Shown one piece after another: positions 28,873 through 39,344 of a stretch of 64,000 bases of DNA. The notes beneath the pieces are model-generated. The model had not been told where the DNA came from. It made no database searches and saw only the letters and a list, made by a program, of their open reading frames with translations. Location: positions 42,917 to 106,916 of the forward strand of contig JAGLWF010000004.1 in assembly GCA_023133595.1 (NCBI GenBank), in the 5' to 3' direction. Source of the DNA: Nanobdellota archaeon (GTDB taxonomy: Archaea; Nanobdellota; Nanobdellia; Woesearchaeales; WJKV01). The position numbers were made by a program, and so were the translations under genes. Each line of letters begins with the position of its first letter. Positions within the stretch are counted from its first letter, which is position 1.

Positions 28873-29199
28873 ATGGATAATCTGGAAGTGCAACGAGCAG
28901 AAGAACCAATGACAGACTTGATGAAAAAGCACGTCCCTGTTGTCACAGTCATAAAACAAGAACCTTTGACAGTCGAAGTCCACGTCGGAAAACTATTGAA
29001 GCATCCGAATGAAGCAGAACACTACATCGGCTGGATTGAACTCTATTCTGAAGATAAATTATTAGCAAAAGCAGAGTTAACACCAGTATCAACAGAACCG
29101 GTTGTGACATTTGTCCTTAACGAGAAAGTTACCAAGCTAAAAGCCCTCGAATGGTGCAATGTGCACGGTGTGTGGGAAGCAGAGATAGAAATAAAATAA
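28873..29199 (+). CDS. Superoxide reductase (neelaredoxin/desulfoferrodoxin type)
   Basis: KKHVPVV, KHPNEAEHYIGWIELY, LEWCNVHGVWEAE ligand motifs. Confidence 0.85.
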   Translation: MDNLEVQRAEEPMTDLMKKHVPVVTVIKQEPLTVEVHVGKLLKHPNEAEHYIGWIELYSEDKLLAKAELTPVSTEPVVTFVLNEKVTKLKALEWCNVHGVWEAEIEIK

Positions 29200-29204
29200 A
29201 AAAA

Positions 29205-30290
29205 TTAAATTTTCTCGAACTTTCCATTTCTGACAATCTTCATCTCAAATTGTCTAGATAAAGTTCTGTCTTTGTTGAACGTCATCAATCCACTTACACC
29301 TGGAAAATCTTTTGCTGTTCTGATCTTTGAGATCACACATTCAGCATCAGCATCTCCACATTCTTCAATAGCCCAATGATATAACATCAAGCTGTCAAAG
29401 CCAATATATGCATAGTAATTAGGTTCATGCCCGAATCTTTCTTTGTATTCTTCTCTGAACTCTTTCACGTCACTGTTCTCTTCAATCTTTGGATAAACAT
29501 ACATCACACCTTCTGCAGCTTTACCTGTTGGTTCCAGGAAGGCTGGATCTTCTATCTCGAACTGTCCAAAGATCTCAACATCAACATTCATCTCTTTGAT
29601 TTGTCTGACAATGTTTGCATTCTGGAAATTCAACGCAACAATGAAAACACCGTCTGCGCCAGATTTTTCCAGTTTTAAGATAGATGTCCTGAAATCTGCA
29701 TCACTGATCTCGAACTTCTCATCGAATACAATCCCTCCACCAAGTTCAGTGAACCTGTCAACAAAACCTTTTCTGTGCTCGATTGCCCATTCTTGGTTCC
29801 AGACAAACACTCCCATCTTTCTTATCCCTTTTCCAAAGATAAAATCTGCAAGAAACTTATCTTCTTCATAGATAGTTGTGCTTAGACCAGGAATACCAAA
29901 TTCTCCTGAAGTTTCAATGAATGAAGGAGTCACACCGCTTGTATGCATAAAACCTATTTCATTTTGGTTGAAAACTCCAGACACTGCCTGGTATGGTGGT
30001 GCGCATAATGGACCTATCACAAGATCAACATTATCAAGATCCGCGAACTTCTGTGCAGCGCTAAGAGCTGCTTTAGTGTTCACACACATGTCATCTTCAA
30101 AGATAAGATGGTATCTTTCATCCAGATCCTCATTTGCTAATTGTAAACCTGTCTGGATATGCTCTCCTAGCTCAGCTGCATTGCCTGTAAGGGGTGCCAT
30201 AACCCCGATTTCAATCTTTTCAGGTCGACTATTGCATCCAGCCAGAGCTAGTATAAGCATCATTAATAGGATCATAAATTTGAATCTCAT
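29205..30290 (-). CDS. LivK-like periplasmic-binding lipoprotein
   Basis: LALAGCNSRPEKIEIGVMAPLTGNAAELGEHIQTGLQLANED; no permease or ATPase gene adjacent. Confidence 0.8.
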   Translation of the reverse strand: MRFKFMILLMMLILALAGCNSRPEKIEIGVMAPLTGNAAELGEHIQTGLQLANEDLDERYHLIFEDDMCVNTKAALSAAQKFADLDNVDLVIGPLCAPPYQAVSGVFNQNEIGFMHTSGVTPSFIETSGEFGIPGLSTTIYEEDKFLADFIFGKGIRKMGVFVWNQEWAIEHRKGFVDRFTELGGGIVFDEKFEISDADFRTSILKLEKSGADGVFIVALNFQNANIVRQIKEMNVDVEIFGQFEIEDPAFLEPTGKAAEGVMYVYPKIEENSDVKEFREEYKERFGHEPNYYAYIGFDSLMLYHWAIEECGDADAECVISKIRTAKDFPGVSGLMTFNKDRTLSRQFEMKIVRNGKFEKI

Positions 30291-30344
30291 TCTCAATACC
30301 TCCAATATTACATATAGTGAAAAAAGATATATTTAAATATTTGC

Positions 30345-30364
30345 TACTACATATTATAGTAGTA
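30345..30364. promoter_or_regulatory. Inverted repeat TACTAC-N8-GTAGTA at TrmB-like promoter
   Basis: Perfect arms ending 2 nt before the ATG. Confidence 0.5.
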
Positions 30365-30366
30365 TT

Positions 30367-31125
30367 ATGAAAAAGAACATAGAATCCCTCAGATCTGCAG
30401 GCTTATCAGAGAAAGAAGCTATTGTATATCTGAATCTTCTCAAATACAGGGAGAACCAGACAGGCAAGATCTGTGATAGGACTGGTGTGCCAAGCTCTAG
30501 GATATATTCGATCTTAAACAGTCTTTTGAAGAAAGGTCTTGTGAGCTATCGATTAATCAACAACATAAAGACATTCAAGGCAGCAGAACCAGATGCATTG
30601 GCAAATCTGTTCGAAGAGAAAGAAAAACAGATAGAAAAAGAAAAACAAGCACTTCTGAAATCAATAAAAGAATTGAAAATAATTCCATCTCCATTCGAAC
30701 GCTTGACTGATTTCAAATATTTTCACGGTCTGAGAGGAATCAAATCTCTTTACACAGAGATAATCAATTCCTGGAAAAAGAGAGACAACTATTATGTTGC
30801 CTCTGCTCCACTGGAATCCTTCAAAAAGTTAGAAGGGTTTTTTTTGGAAGTGGTTCACAAGAAAAGAATCAAAGATAAAGTAAAACTAAAAATATTAGTC
30901 AACAAAGGAAGCGAGAAATGGGGATCAGTAAGAAAAAAGATGCCATTTACAGAAGTAAGATACATTGATGCGAAAACAAAGACAGAATATGGCGTGCTGA
31001 ATGATTATTTTTTCTTGGTAAGTTACGGCAAAGAACCTTATGGTTTGTTAATTAAAGACGAGAATTTCGCAAGTACTTACAGAACTTTGTTTGAGATGTT
31101 GTGGAAGACGGCTAAATTAACTTAA
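30367..31125 (+). CDS. TrmB-family transcriptional regulator
   Basis: LRSAGLSEKEAIVYLNLLKYRENQTGKICDRTGVPSSRIYSILNSLLKKGLV, then coiled coil and effector domain. Confidence 0.85.
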   Translation: MKKNIESLRSAGLSEKEAIVYLNLLKYRENQTGKICDRTGVPSSRIYSILNSLLKKGLVSYRLINNIKTFKAAEPDALANLFEEKEKQIEKEKQALLKSIKELKIIPSPFERLTDFKYFHGLRGIKSLYTEIINSWKKRDNYYVASAPLESFKKLEGFFLEVVHKKRIKDKVKLKILVNKGSEKWGSVRKKMPFTEVRYIDAKTKTEYGVLNDYFFLVSYGKEPYGLLIKDENFASTYRTLFEMLWKTAKLT

Positions 31126-31453
31126 GATCACCAGTAATCGCATCAATCTCTTCTTCATCGTCAGGTCCTATTCCTAAGCAAGTGACAGTTCCAGGAGCAA
31201 CTGTTGTTCTTCCAGCATCTGTTATCAATGCGCATTTTATCCTGGCTTTTCTGGCTTCTTTTTCAAATTTCAACAATTCTTTTTCATTCTCAACATAGAG
31301 AACTATCTTTGCCATTCCTTCAGATTTCCATTTTTGCACCATCTTCTGGTCTGATTTGAGCACAGCAGAGACAGAGGCATGTGCGCACTGAGCAGCCATC
31401 TTGCCCTTCGGCAATTTCAGATCCTTACGAACTAATATCACTTGTTTCAGCAT
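31112..31453 (-). CDS. pth2: Peptidyl-tRNA hydrolase Pth2
   Basis: QVILVRKDLKLPKGKMAAQCAHASVSA...LITDAGRTTVAPGTVTCLGIGP. Confidence 0.95.
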   Translation of the reverse strand: MLKQVILVRKDLKLPKGKMAAQCAHASVSAVLKSDQKMVQKWKSEGMAKIVLYVENEKELLKFEKEARKARIKCALITDAGRTTVAPGTVTCLGIGPDDEEEIDAITGDLKLI

Positions 31454-31549
31454 GATAAATCGCAGGAAATGCAGGTATATAAATGTTACTCGAAACTCTT
31501 ATATCATATTGGCTTCTTCCAATATTTACAAATAGGGAGAAGATATACA

Positions 31550-31885
31550 ATGATTCCATTATTAATTGTAGGAGAAGATTTATCAGATTTGGCCAATGAT
31601 ATGGGTGATCTAGGAGCAGCCGGTGGTGTGACCCCAATTCTTGCGCATGGTTCTGAGGATGCATTATCAATACATTCAGATTTTGGTCCAAGACTTATGG
31701 CAGTTGTCCTGCATCCGGAAGCACAAGAAGCTTACGAGCAATTAAGAGAAGCTGGATACAGAGGAGCGTTTCTGGTATATGGAGAGGAAACTGGTGAATG
31801 GCACAGCAAAGACGTAACATTCCTTGATCCAGGAGAGACTGAAAGAGTAATTTACGACAAAGTCATGGCGAAGTTGCTAGAATAA
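31550..31885 (+). CDS. Small hypothetical protein
   Basis: 111 aa from in-frame ATG 31550; alpha/beta pattern. Confidence 0.6.
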   Translation: MIPLLIVGEDLSDLANDMGDLGAAGGVTPILAHGSEDALSIHSDFGPRLMAVVLHPEAQEAYEQLREAGYRGAFLVYGEETGEWHSKDVTFLDPGETERVIYDKVMAKLLE

Positions 31886-31890
31886 ATTTT

Positions 31891-32580
31891 TTATTTCTTC
31901 ACTTCATACAACACAATAACAAATAGAACTATCATTGACATGAACAGCATCAAAAAACCATTTCTGATACCGTCAAGATCTATAAATTCTTCACCAATCG
32001 CAGCGCCAGTGAACACTGCAGCACCACCGAACATGTCATAGAAAGATGAATAGCCTTTCAGGGCAAGTTCTGGTTGTGATGCTAACAATTCAACTTGCAA
32101 CCGATGTTCGCGCATCAATCTCTGCACTGTTGTCTTCACATCTGCAGAATCTAACATCTCTGTAAGAACATCTTTCTTTCCAGTCATCCTGATATCAGGA
32201 TCTGCAATCCTGCCTTCAACTGCAGTAACATTTCCATCTTCAACAATTATAGTAAATATCTTGTCAAAATTTGTCATGTAGAATTCTATCTTAGGCAACT
32301 CTTTTGTGATCGGATGTTCTTTTAGTTTATAGCCGCCCATCTCATTCCCAACATATTCAATGCTTTCTTCTATCATGTCTGGTGCTGGTTTTTGCAGTTC
32401 AGGTTTCAATGGCGTGATCGGATTTATGTAAAAGAAGAATGTATAACCTCCAATGAAAAGAAGGATTATGATGATTGCCATGATTGTATATCCCAGTGTC
32501 TGGCCAATATTCTTGTCTTCCTTATATATGCGCTTCTCGCGCACTATCCCCTTCATGAGCTCTTTTCGGGTTATTTTCAT
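31891..32580 (-). CDS. Membrane protein of unknown function with TM helices at both ends
   Basis: TIMAIIIILLFIGGYTFFF and GFLMLFMSMIVLFVIVLY; ATG 32580 preferred. Confidence 0.6.
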   Translation of the reverse strand: MKITRKELMKGIVREKRIYKEDKNIGQTLGYTIMAIIIILLFIGGYTFFFYINPITPLKPELQKPAPDMIEESIEYVGNEMGGYKLKEHPITKELPKIEFYMTNFDKIFTIIVEDGNVTAVEGRIADPDIRMTGKKDVLTEMLDSADVKTTVQRLMREHRLQVELLASQPELALKGYSSFYDMFGGAAVFTGAAIGEEFIDLDGIRNGFLMLFMSMIVLFVIVLYEVKK

Positions 32581-32694
32581 GCCCTGTATAAGCCATATAT
32601 GATATAAAAATCTATAGGAAGATTTATATAGGTGCAACTCCACAGTTACAATGGGTATAACCTAATATTAAGTAAAAAAAAGGGGTGGTAGATC

Positions 32695-32796
32695 ATGGAT
32701 AGAATAAAGACTTCTTTAGGAAAAATTAGAAGGAATCATAAGACTCATCAGGCTTTACCAAGATGGTTTCATGCAAAAGAAGCAGATGATGAATGA
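32695..32796 (+). CDS. 33-aa basic microprotein
   Basis: MDRIKTSLGKIRRNHKTHQALPRWFHAKEADDE; GGGGTGG upstream; not in ORF track. Confidence 0.45.
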   Translation: MDRIKTSLGKIRRNHKTHQALPRWFHAKEADDE

Positions 32797-32805
32797 TTTT
32801 TTCTT

Positions 32806-35169
32806 TTAATCTTTCCATTTGGAGATGCGGTTATTAAACCAATCAGCAACATATATATTCCCAGAACTATCTACATGCACACCCATAGGGAATCCAAAGG
32901 ATTGATAATCTGAATTCTGAACCGATGGTGCAGAACCAATTTGCCAGTTGTTTGAAGCGCCACCGATCCAGCCAACTGCATTTCCATTCGAATCCCACTT
33001 TGAAATCCGATGATTATCTCGTTCAGAGACGTAAATATTACTACCATTGGAATCAACAAAAACTCCAGTAGGATAATTAAAGCTTTGATAATCTGTACCA
33101 GAAGATGCTCCAGATGTAGTTTTCCAACCATCAGATCCACCGCCAATCCATCCAAGAGAATTACCATTTGAATCCCACTTAGAAACACGGTGATTGGCAA
33201 AATCAGCTACATAAATGTTACCATTGCTATCCACAAAAGTTCCATTACAACCACTAAAACTTTTGTAATCTGAACTTCCAGAAGATGGGACATAACTTTG
33301 CTGCCAACCATCAAAACCATGACCGATCCAGCCTTGAGCATTTCCACTCGAATCCCATTTCGAAATACAATGATGATGGGGGATATACATATTACCGCTA
33401 CTATCTACAAAAACATGGCTTGGTGCAAAAAAGCTTTGATAATCTAATGCTCCAGTAAAAACTCCATTAGTAACTTTCCATCCATTAGAAGCTCCTCCTA
33501 TCCAGCCATGTGTACCTGCAGTAGTAAACCATTTTGATACTCTGTGATTATAAAAATCTGCGATATAAATATCATTCCCTCTAACAAAAACACCTGTTGG
33601 ATTATTAAAACTTTGATAATCATCTGCATAAGTAGATGGGGCAGATCCAGTTTTCCAATTATTAGTTCCGCCTCCGAACCAACCTGTTGCAATCCCAACA
33701 CTGGACCAGGTAGATATACGATGGTTTTGCTTATCCGCAACATAAATAGTTCCTGATTGATCAACAAAGACACCGCTAGGTGCAAAAAAACTTTTAAAAT
33801 CTGCTCCAGAATAGGGTGTAGAACCTGTCTGCCAACTATTTGAACCACTACCTATCCATCCAATTGCGTACACGTAATCCATTTTTTTCTGCAAAGTGTC
33901 TCCAGAAGAATGATTTGGAACTTCATCTTTTGTAAATATAGCATAAAAATAATCGCCGTCTGATAGTCCTGAATCTGTAGCAGATTGGTCACTGCCCTCG
34001 TAAACTAGAGTTCCATCAGTAGGACTGGTTGGGAATGAACTTTGTTTTCTACGGAGAACAACACCAACAAAATCACTATCACTAGGATTTGTCCAGGAAA
34101 AATCAATTGCATTTCCATTAATATTACCAGTAAAACCAGAAACATCTCTAGGTGCGATTCCATCCAAAGGAGTTGCAGAGGACCCTATTCCAGAAGAAAA
34201 ATTAGGAATCTCATCCTGCGCAAAGATTGTGTAATAATGCACAATCTCTTCTGTCAATCCTGTATCTGTAAAAGAAGTTGTTTCTCTATTTCCATATCCA
34301 TCAAAGATTACTGTTCCATCATTAGGATCTACTGAAAAAGAATCAAGCTTTCTAAGAACCACAACACCGCTAAAATCTGGATCTGTGGGGTTTTCCCAAG
34401 AGATATCAACTTGATTATTTCCAGCTGTTAGAACCAAGTTAGTAATAAATCCCGGAGAAGTTGCATCAAATGGCGTTGCTGAAACTTCTTGGCTAACAGT
34501 CATATTCTGTGAAGAATCATAAGCAAAAGCTTTGTAAATATAATTTGCATTATCCATTACTCCAGGATCAACAAAAGATTCATCCAAGCCATCGTAAACA
34601 ATAGTATCACCTTCATAACCATTACGTCTTCTCACTATCTTAACACCTGCAAGATCAAAATCACTAGGATTTTTCCAGGAAAGTAGTACAGACATATTTC
34701 CAGGCTGTGCAATTAATTCTGAGACTGCTCCGGGAGCTGTTGTATCAAATGCTATTGCTGAAGCTGATACTCCATGAGAACCTCCTGCCTCCTTAAAAGA
34801 ACGTGTAAAAATCTTGTAACAATAAAGAATAGCTGGTTCTAAACCAGTATCAACATAGGATTCATCTGCGCCTTGATATATCATAGTTCCATCAGTATAA
34901 TCTATTGGGGCCAGATTTTCCTTTCTACGAATCATGACATTTGCAAAATCTGTAAAAGAAGGATTATCCCACGATAAATCAACTTCTCGCTCCCCACCTA
35001 TTGCAGTAAACTCAGTTGCTTGATGCGAAGTATCTATAATTCTTGTTTCTTCTTCATCACATCCACCACCAAACAAAAGCCCAGCACCTAGCAACGCAGT
35101 TGTACCAATCTTACCGACAGTGCTTCCTAGAAGATTCTTCACACTTCCGAGTAAATTTTCTAATGCCAT
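32806..35169 (-). CDS. FN3-NHL lipoprotein paralogue 1 (4 FN3-like, 6 blades)
   Basis: LLFGGGC lipobox; GWIGGGSNGWKT...YQSF..P.GVFVDS.GNIYVAD..NHRISKWDSNGN repeats. Confidence 0.85.
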   Translation of the reverse strand: MALENLLGSVKNLLGSTVGKIGTTALLGAGLLFGGGCDEEETRIIDTSHQATEFTAIGGEREVDLSWDNPSFTDFANVMIRRKENLAPIDYTDGTMIYQGADESYVDTGLEPAILYCYKIFTRSFKEAGGSHGVSASAIAFDTTAPGAVSELIAQPGNMSVLLSWKNPSDFDLAGVKIVRRRNGYEGDTIVYDGLDESFVDPGVMDNANYIYKAFAYDSSQNMTVSQEVSATPFDATSPGFITNLVLTAGNNQVDISWENPTDPDFSGVVVLRKLDSFSVDPNDGTVIFDGYGNRETTSFTDTGLTEEIVHYYTIFAQDEIPNFSSGIGSSATPLDGIAPRDVSGFTGNINGNAIDFSWTNPSDSDFVGVVLRRKQSSFPTSPTDGTLVYEGSDQSATDSGLSDGDYFYAIFTKDEVPNHSSGDTLQKKMDYVYAIGWIGSGSNSWQTGSTPYSGADFKSFFAPSGVFVDQSGTIYVADKQNHRISTWSSVGIATGWFGGGTNNWKTGSAPSTYADDYQSFNNPTGVFVRGNDIYIADFYNHRVSKWFTTAGTHGWIGGASNGWKVTNGVFTGALDYQSFFAPSHVFVDSSGNMYIPHHHCISKWDSSGNAQGWIGHGFDGWQQSYVPSSGSSDYKSFSGCNGTFVDSNGNIYVADFANHRVSKWDSNGNSLGWIGGGSDGWKTTSGASSGTDYQSFNYPTGVFVDSNGSNIYVSERDNHRISKWDSNGNAVGWIGGASNNWQIGSAPSVQNSDYQSFGFPMGVHVDSSGNIYVADWFNNRISKWKD

Positions 35170-35170
35170 T

Positions 35171-37252
35171 CTAATCCTGCCATTTAGAGATTCGACGATT
35201 CATTGAGTCTGCGATATAGATATTTCCATTTGCAGCAACACAAACTCCTTTGGGTCCATAATATCCTGATATCCCAAAACTTTGATAATCATTTGCAGCA
35301 GATGCTCCAGAAACTTTTTGCCAACCATTAGAATTGCCACCAATCCATCCTGCAGGAGTTCCATCACTAGATCTTTTACAAACTCGATAATTATCTCGAT
35401 CCGCTACATAAATATTCCCATTTGAATCAATAAAAATACTGTCAGGCCTTCTAAAACCTTTATAATCCGATGTATAGAAAGGATTATTACCTGTTTGCCA
35501 ACCATCAAAAGTGCCTCCAAGCCAACCTATTGCATTGCCAGAATCACTCCATTTTGAAATTCTTTCGTTAGTAGAATCTGCTATGTAAATATCGCCATTA
35601 AAAACAAAAACATCTGCCGGATATGCAAAATATTTTAATCCATTGTTTATATTGGACCATTGTGGATTTGCATTATCTGTTCTCCAATTATCTTGACCAT
35701 CACCGATCCAGCCAATAGCGTTTCCTTGAGCGTCCCATTTAGAGATTCTATGATTATGGCGTTCTGCAACGTAGATATTTCCATCACCATCCACAAAAAT
35801 ACCTTTTGGATAATTAAAACTTTGGTAATCAGAACCAGAAGAAGCACCATCAGTTGTTTTCCAACCATTTGAACCTTCACCTATCCAGCCAAGAGCATTT
35901 CCTTGAGCATCCCATTTACAAACACGATGATTTTGATAATCTGCTATATAGATATTTCCATTATTATCAATAAAAATACCTTTCCCACCCATCAAACTTT
36001 GATAATCTAAACCCCCTGAACAACTACTGCTTGTTTTCCAACCATTGGACCCTCCACCTATCCAACCAATAGCATTGCCCGTGCTATCCCATTTACAAAT
36101 TCTAGCAGAATCTGCTACATAAATATTTCCATTAGAATCAAGAGCAACATCTTCTGGGAAAAAAAAACTTTGATAATCAGTAGCACTGGAAGTTCCAGGA
36201 TAAGTTTTCCAACCATTTGAACTGTCACCAATCCAACCCAGAGCATACACATAATCTAGTTTTTTTTCTAAATTTTGCCCAGAAGAATGATTTGGGATTT
36301 GGTCAAAAGTATAAATTGCGTAGAAATAATTGCCATCATCTAAATTAGTATCTCGAAGATATTGCCCTGCTCCCTGGTAAACAACAGTTCCATCTGATCG
36401 ATTAATCGGAGCAGTTTCTAAATTTTTAACGACAATTACTCCAGCAAAATCAGAATCAATAGGATTTAGCCATGAAAGAGTTACAGACCATTTATGTATA
36501 TTTTCAGAATAATTTGGGATCATAATAAAATTAGAAACTTCTGCAGGAGGTATAAGTGGTAGTGGATTTTGCAAACCAGAATATACAATAATAGATTGAT
36601 TTGGAATATTATCAAAAGTTTGAGCACTATAATTATATGAGATATTGGAATTTAATCCATTGTCAACTGCAGATTGATCAGTTCCTCGATATACTAATTG
36701 CCCAGAAGATCCATTTATTCGCCAAATGCTAACCTCTGCAAAATCTGTATCTGTAGGATTTACCCATGATAATTGCATCCCTCCTTCTGTTGAAACAGCA
36801 ATAAATGATGTCACTGGACTAGGAGGGGTTCCATCATAAGGTCTAGCAGAAGTTATTAAATCTGAAGTCGAAATTGGGTCTGTTGGATTTACAAAAAAAA
36901 TTCGATAACAATAAAGCACATCTGCTTCTAATCCAGTATCAATATAAGATTTTTCCTCTCCTTGATAAACAAAATTTCCATCTGTTGGATTTGTAGGAAA
37001 AATTTCTTGTCTTCTACGTATCATGATCTCATCATCTCTTTTTAGGTCCCACGAAAGATTTATTTCATAATTTCCACCAGTTGCTGAAAAATTAGATTCA
37101 GCAATTGCTTCTGTCTCAACATCTTCTTCCTCAAAACATCCAGACATCCCAGCACCACCAAACAACAAGCCAGCGCCTAACCCTAAAGCACAAAAAGTAG
37201 TTCCAAGAACATTCTTCACACTTCTAACTAGACCTTCAAGACTTAACCCCAT
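35171..37252 (-). CDS. FN3-NHL lipoprotein paralogue 2 (3 FN3-like, 6 blades)
   Basis: AGMSGC lipobox; same blade motif. Confidence 0.85.
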   Translation of the reverse strand: MGLSLEGLVRSVKNVLGTTFCALGLGAGLLFGGAGMSGCFEEEDVETEAIAESNFSATGGNYEINLSWDLKRDDEIMIRRRQEIFPTNPTDGNFVYQGEEKSYIDTGLEADVLYCYRIFFVNPTDPISTSDLITSARPYDGTPPSPVTSFIAVSTEGGMQLSWVNPTDTDFAEVSIWRINGSSGQLVYRGTDQSAVDNGLNSNISYNYSAQTFDNIPNQSIIVYSGLQNPLPLIPPAEVSNFIMIPNYSENIHKWSVTLSWLNPIDSDFAGVIVVKNLETAPINRSDGTVVYQGAGQYLRDTNLDDGNYFYAIYTFDQIPNHSSGQNLEKKLDYVYALGWIGDSSNGWKTYPGTSSATDYQSFFFPEDVALDSNGNIYVADSARICKWDSTGNAIGWIGGGSNGWKTSSSCSGGLDYQSLMGGKGIFIDNNGNIYIADYQNHRVCKWDAQGNALGWIGEGSNGWKTTDGASSGSDYQSFNYPKGIFVDGDGNIYVAERHNHRISKWDAQGNAIGWIGDGQDNWRTDNANPQWSNINNGLKYFAYPADVFVFNGDIYIADSTNERISKWSDSGNAIGWLGGTFDGWQTGNNPFYTSDYKGFRRPDSIFIDSNGNIYVADRDNYRVCKRSSDGTPAGWIGGNSNGWQKVSGASAANDYQSFGISGYYGPKGVCVAANGNIYIADSMNRRISKWQD

Positions 37253-37280
37253 TTTAGCATATATATTATTGTTTTACAAG

Positions 37281-37293
37281 TTTATAAAGGTTT
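37281..37293 (-). promoter_or_regulatory. BRE/TATA-like element AAACCTTTATAAA inside the lipoprotein array
   Basis: Located in the only sizeable gap of the array, upstream of paralogue 2. Confidence 0.5.
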
Positions 37294-37309
37294 CCTGTCT
37301 GGTTTCGGA

Positions 37310-39343
37310 CTAATCTTTCCATTTGGAGACTCTGTTATTTGCAAATTCTGAAACAAAAATATTATCGTTAGTGTCAACAAAAACACTATAAGGGGCCATA
37401 AAATGTTGATATGTATATCCGCCGAAGATGCCAGAATTTGTTTTCCAGCCATCTGAACCCCCGCCAATCCAGCCAATGGCATCACCATTTAAATTCCATT
37501 TGCAGATTCGATGGTTTTGAAAATCTGCGACATATATATGTCCATTTCTAACAAAAACCCTTCTTGGGCAGCGAAAACTTTGATAATCATCACCAGCAGT
37601 TGTACCAGAACTATTCTTCCATCCATTAGAGCCTCCACCTATCCATCCAATAGCATTCCCATTGCTATCCCATCTGCTGATACGTTCATTTATTTTGTCT
37701 GCAATATAGAGCATCCCATTTTCAACAAAAATATCACTCGGGAGACTAAAACTTTTATAATCTGTGCCAGGAGAAGCTCCTGAAGTTTGTTTCCAACCAT
37801 CTGAACCTCCCCCAATCCAGCTGATTGCATTGCCAGAGCTATCCCACTTAGAAATACGATGATTACCTAAATCAGCAACAAAAACATTATTGCTATTATT
37901 CACAAAAACTGAGATTGGCCTATAAAAAAAGGTGTAATTCTGAGAATAAGCACAATTACTGCCTGTTTGCCATCCATTATACCCGCCACCGATCCAACCT
38001 TGCGCATTTCCGTTGGAATCCCATTTAGAAATTCGATTATTAAAATGATCTGCGACATATATGTTCCCATTGCTATCAACCCAAACTCCGCTAGGCCACG
38101 AAAAACTCTGGTAATCTGAGCCAGAAGATGGTGCTAAACCAGTTTTCCAGCCGTTCGAGCCCCCGCCAATCCACCCCTGAGCATTTCCATTACTATCCCA
38201 TTTACAGATACGATTATTCATAGAGTCTGCAACAAAAATATTTCCATTAATATCTACAAAAACATGATTCGGCTGATCAAAAAATTTATCTGCATAATAT
38301 CCTCCCACAACACCAGCATCTGTTCTCCAGCCATCCTGCCCACATCCGAACCAACCTTGTGCAACAACCATATCGATTGTACATAACTTAATTTCTCCAG
38401 AGGAATAATTAGAAACATCATCGTATGAAAAAATCGTGTAGAAATAATTACCATCTTGGGTAATCAAAGTGTCAGCATATGATTGTTCAGGTCCCTGATA
38501 AACTAAATCTCCCTCTGTAGGATTATAAGGTGCGAGGTCTATACATTTTCGGATCATAACCCCAGCAAAATCCACATTAGTTGGATTTGTCCAAGAAATA
38601 TTTACTATGTTATTTTGAATAGTAGTTTGAAAGTTAGATACTTCATTTGGTGGAGTTATATCAATAGTTGTACCCGATACTATTATTTGTCTAGAATGAT
38701 TTGGAACTTCATCAAAAGTATAGAATGCATAGTAATAAGTAACATTATCCTCAATTACATCAGTATCTGTAAAAGATTCACCAGTGCTTTGATATACCAC
38801 TGGTCCAGAATTCTCATCTAATGACGTTCGCCTCCAAATACAAAGTCCTGCAAAATCTGCATCTATAGGATTTGTCCAGGTTAATTCGATCGCACCAGCT
38901 TGTGGTGTAACAACAATGTTTGAAACATTTGCTGGAGGAGTTGCATCAAACGGTGTTGCAGAAACTGTTTTTTCAGAAAAATAAACAATTGGGTCTGCAT
39001 ATGAAAAAGAGAAAGCAGTATAACAGTAAAGGATCTTTGCATCCAGTCCAGAATCAACATAAGATCTTTCTCTTCCTTCGTATACTAAAGTTCCGTCAGT
39101 AGGATCTGTCGGAAAATAATCTATTTTTCTTCGAATCTTAACACCAGGCACTTCAATATTATCAGGATGTTTCCAAGAAAGCTGTACCTCATGATTTCCT
39201 GCTGTTGCTGCAAAAGTTTCAGTCTCAACAGTATCATCTTCATCTACTAGATCACATCCTCCTCCAAACAATAAACTTCCACCTAATAATAGACCGCCAG
39301 CTACATACTTCACGCCTCTGACTAAAGTTTCTATATCTATCAT
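37310..39343 (-). CDS. FN3-NHL lipoprotein paralogue 3 (3 FN3-like, 6 blades)
   Basis: Start moved to MIDIETLVRGVKY by homology to paralogues; LLFGGGC. Confidence 0.85.
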   Translation of the reverse strand: MIDIETLVRGVKYVAGGLLLGGSLLFGGGCDLVDEDDTVETETFAATAGNHEVQLSWKHPDNIEVPGVKIRRKIDYFPTDPTDGTLVYEGRERSYVDSGLDAKILYCYTAFSFSYADPIVYFSEKTVSATPFDATPPANVSNIVVTPQAGAIELTWTNPIDADFAGLCIWRRTSLDENSGPVVYQSTGESFTDTDVIEDNVTYYYAFYTFDEVPNHSRQIIVSGTTIDITPPNEVSNFQTTIQNNIVNISWTNPTNVDFAGVMIRKCIDLAPYNPTEGDLVYQGPEQSYADTLITQDGNYFYTIFSYDDVSNYSSGEIKLCTIDMVVAQGWFGCGQDGWRTDAGVVGGYYADKFFDQPNHVFVDINGNIFVADSMNNRICKWDSNGNAQGWIGGGSNGWKTGLAPSSGSDYQSFSWPSGVWVDSNGNIYVADHFNNRISKWDSNGNAQGWIGGGYNGWQTGSNCAYSQNYTFFYRPISVFVNNSNNVFVADLGNHRISKWDSSGNAISWIGGGSDGWKQTSGASPGTDYKSFSLPSDIFVENGMLYIADKINERISRWDSNGNAIGWIGGGSNGWKNSSGTTAGDDYQSFRCPRRVFVRNGHIYVADFQNHRICKWNLNGDAIGWIGGGSDGWKTNSGIFGGYTYQHFMAPYSVFVDTNDNIFVSEFANNRVSKWKD

Positions 39344-39344
39344 T

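Noticed and set aside
33498-33848. Alternative-frame ORFs within the lipoprotein array (for example 33498-33848, 41703-41996, 46278-46634)
   Set aside because: Frameshifted reads of the blade repeats; their low-complexity L/I/V-rich translations recur wherever the blades do.
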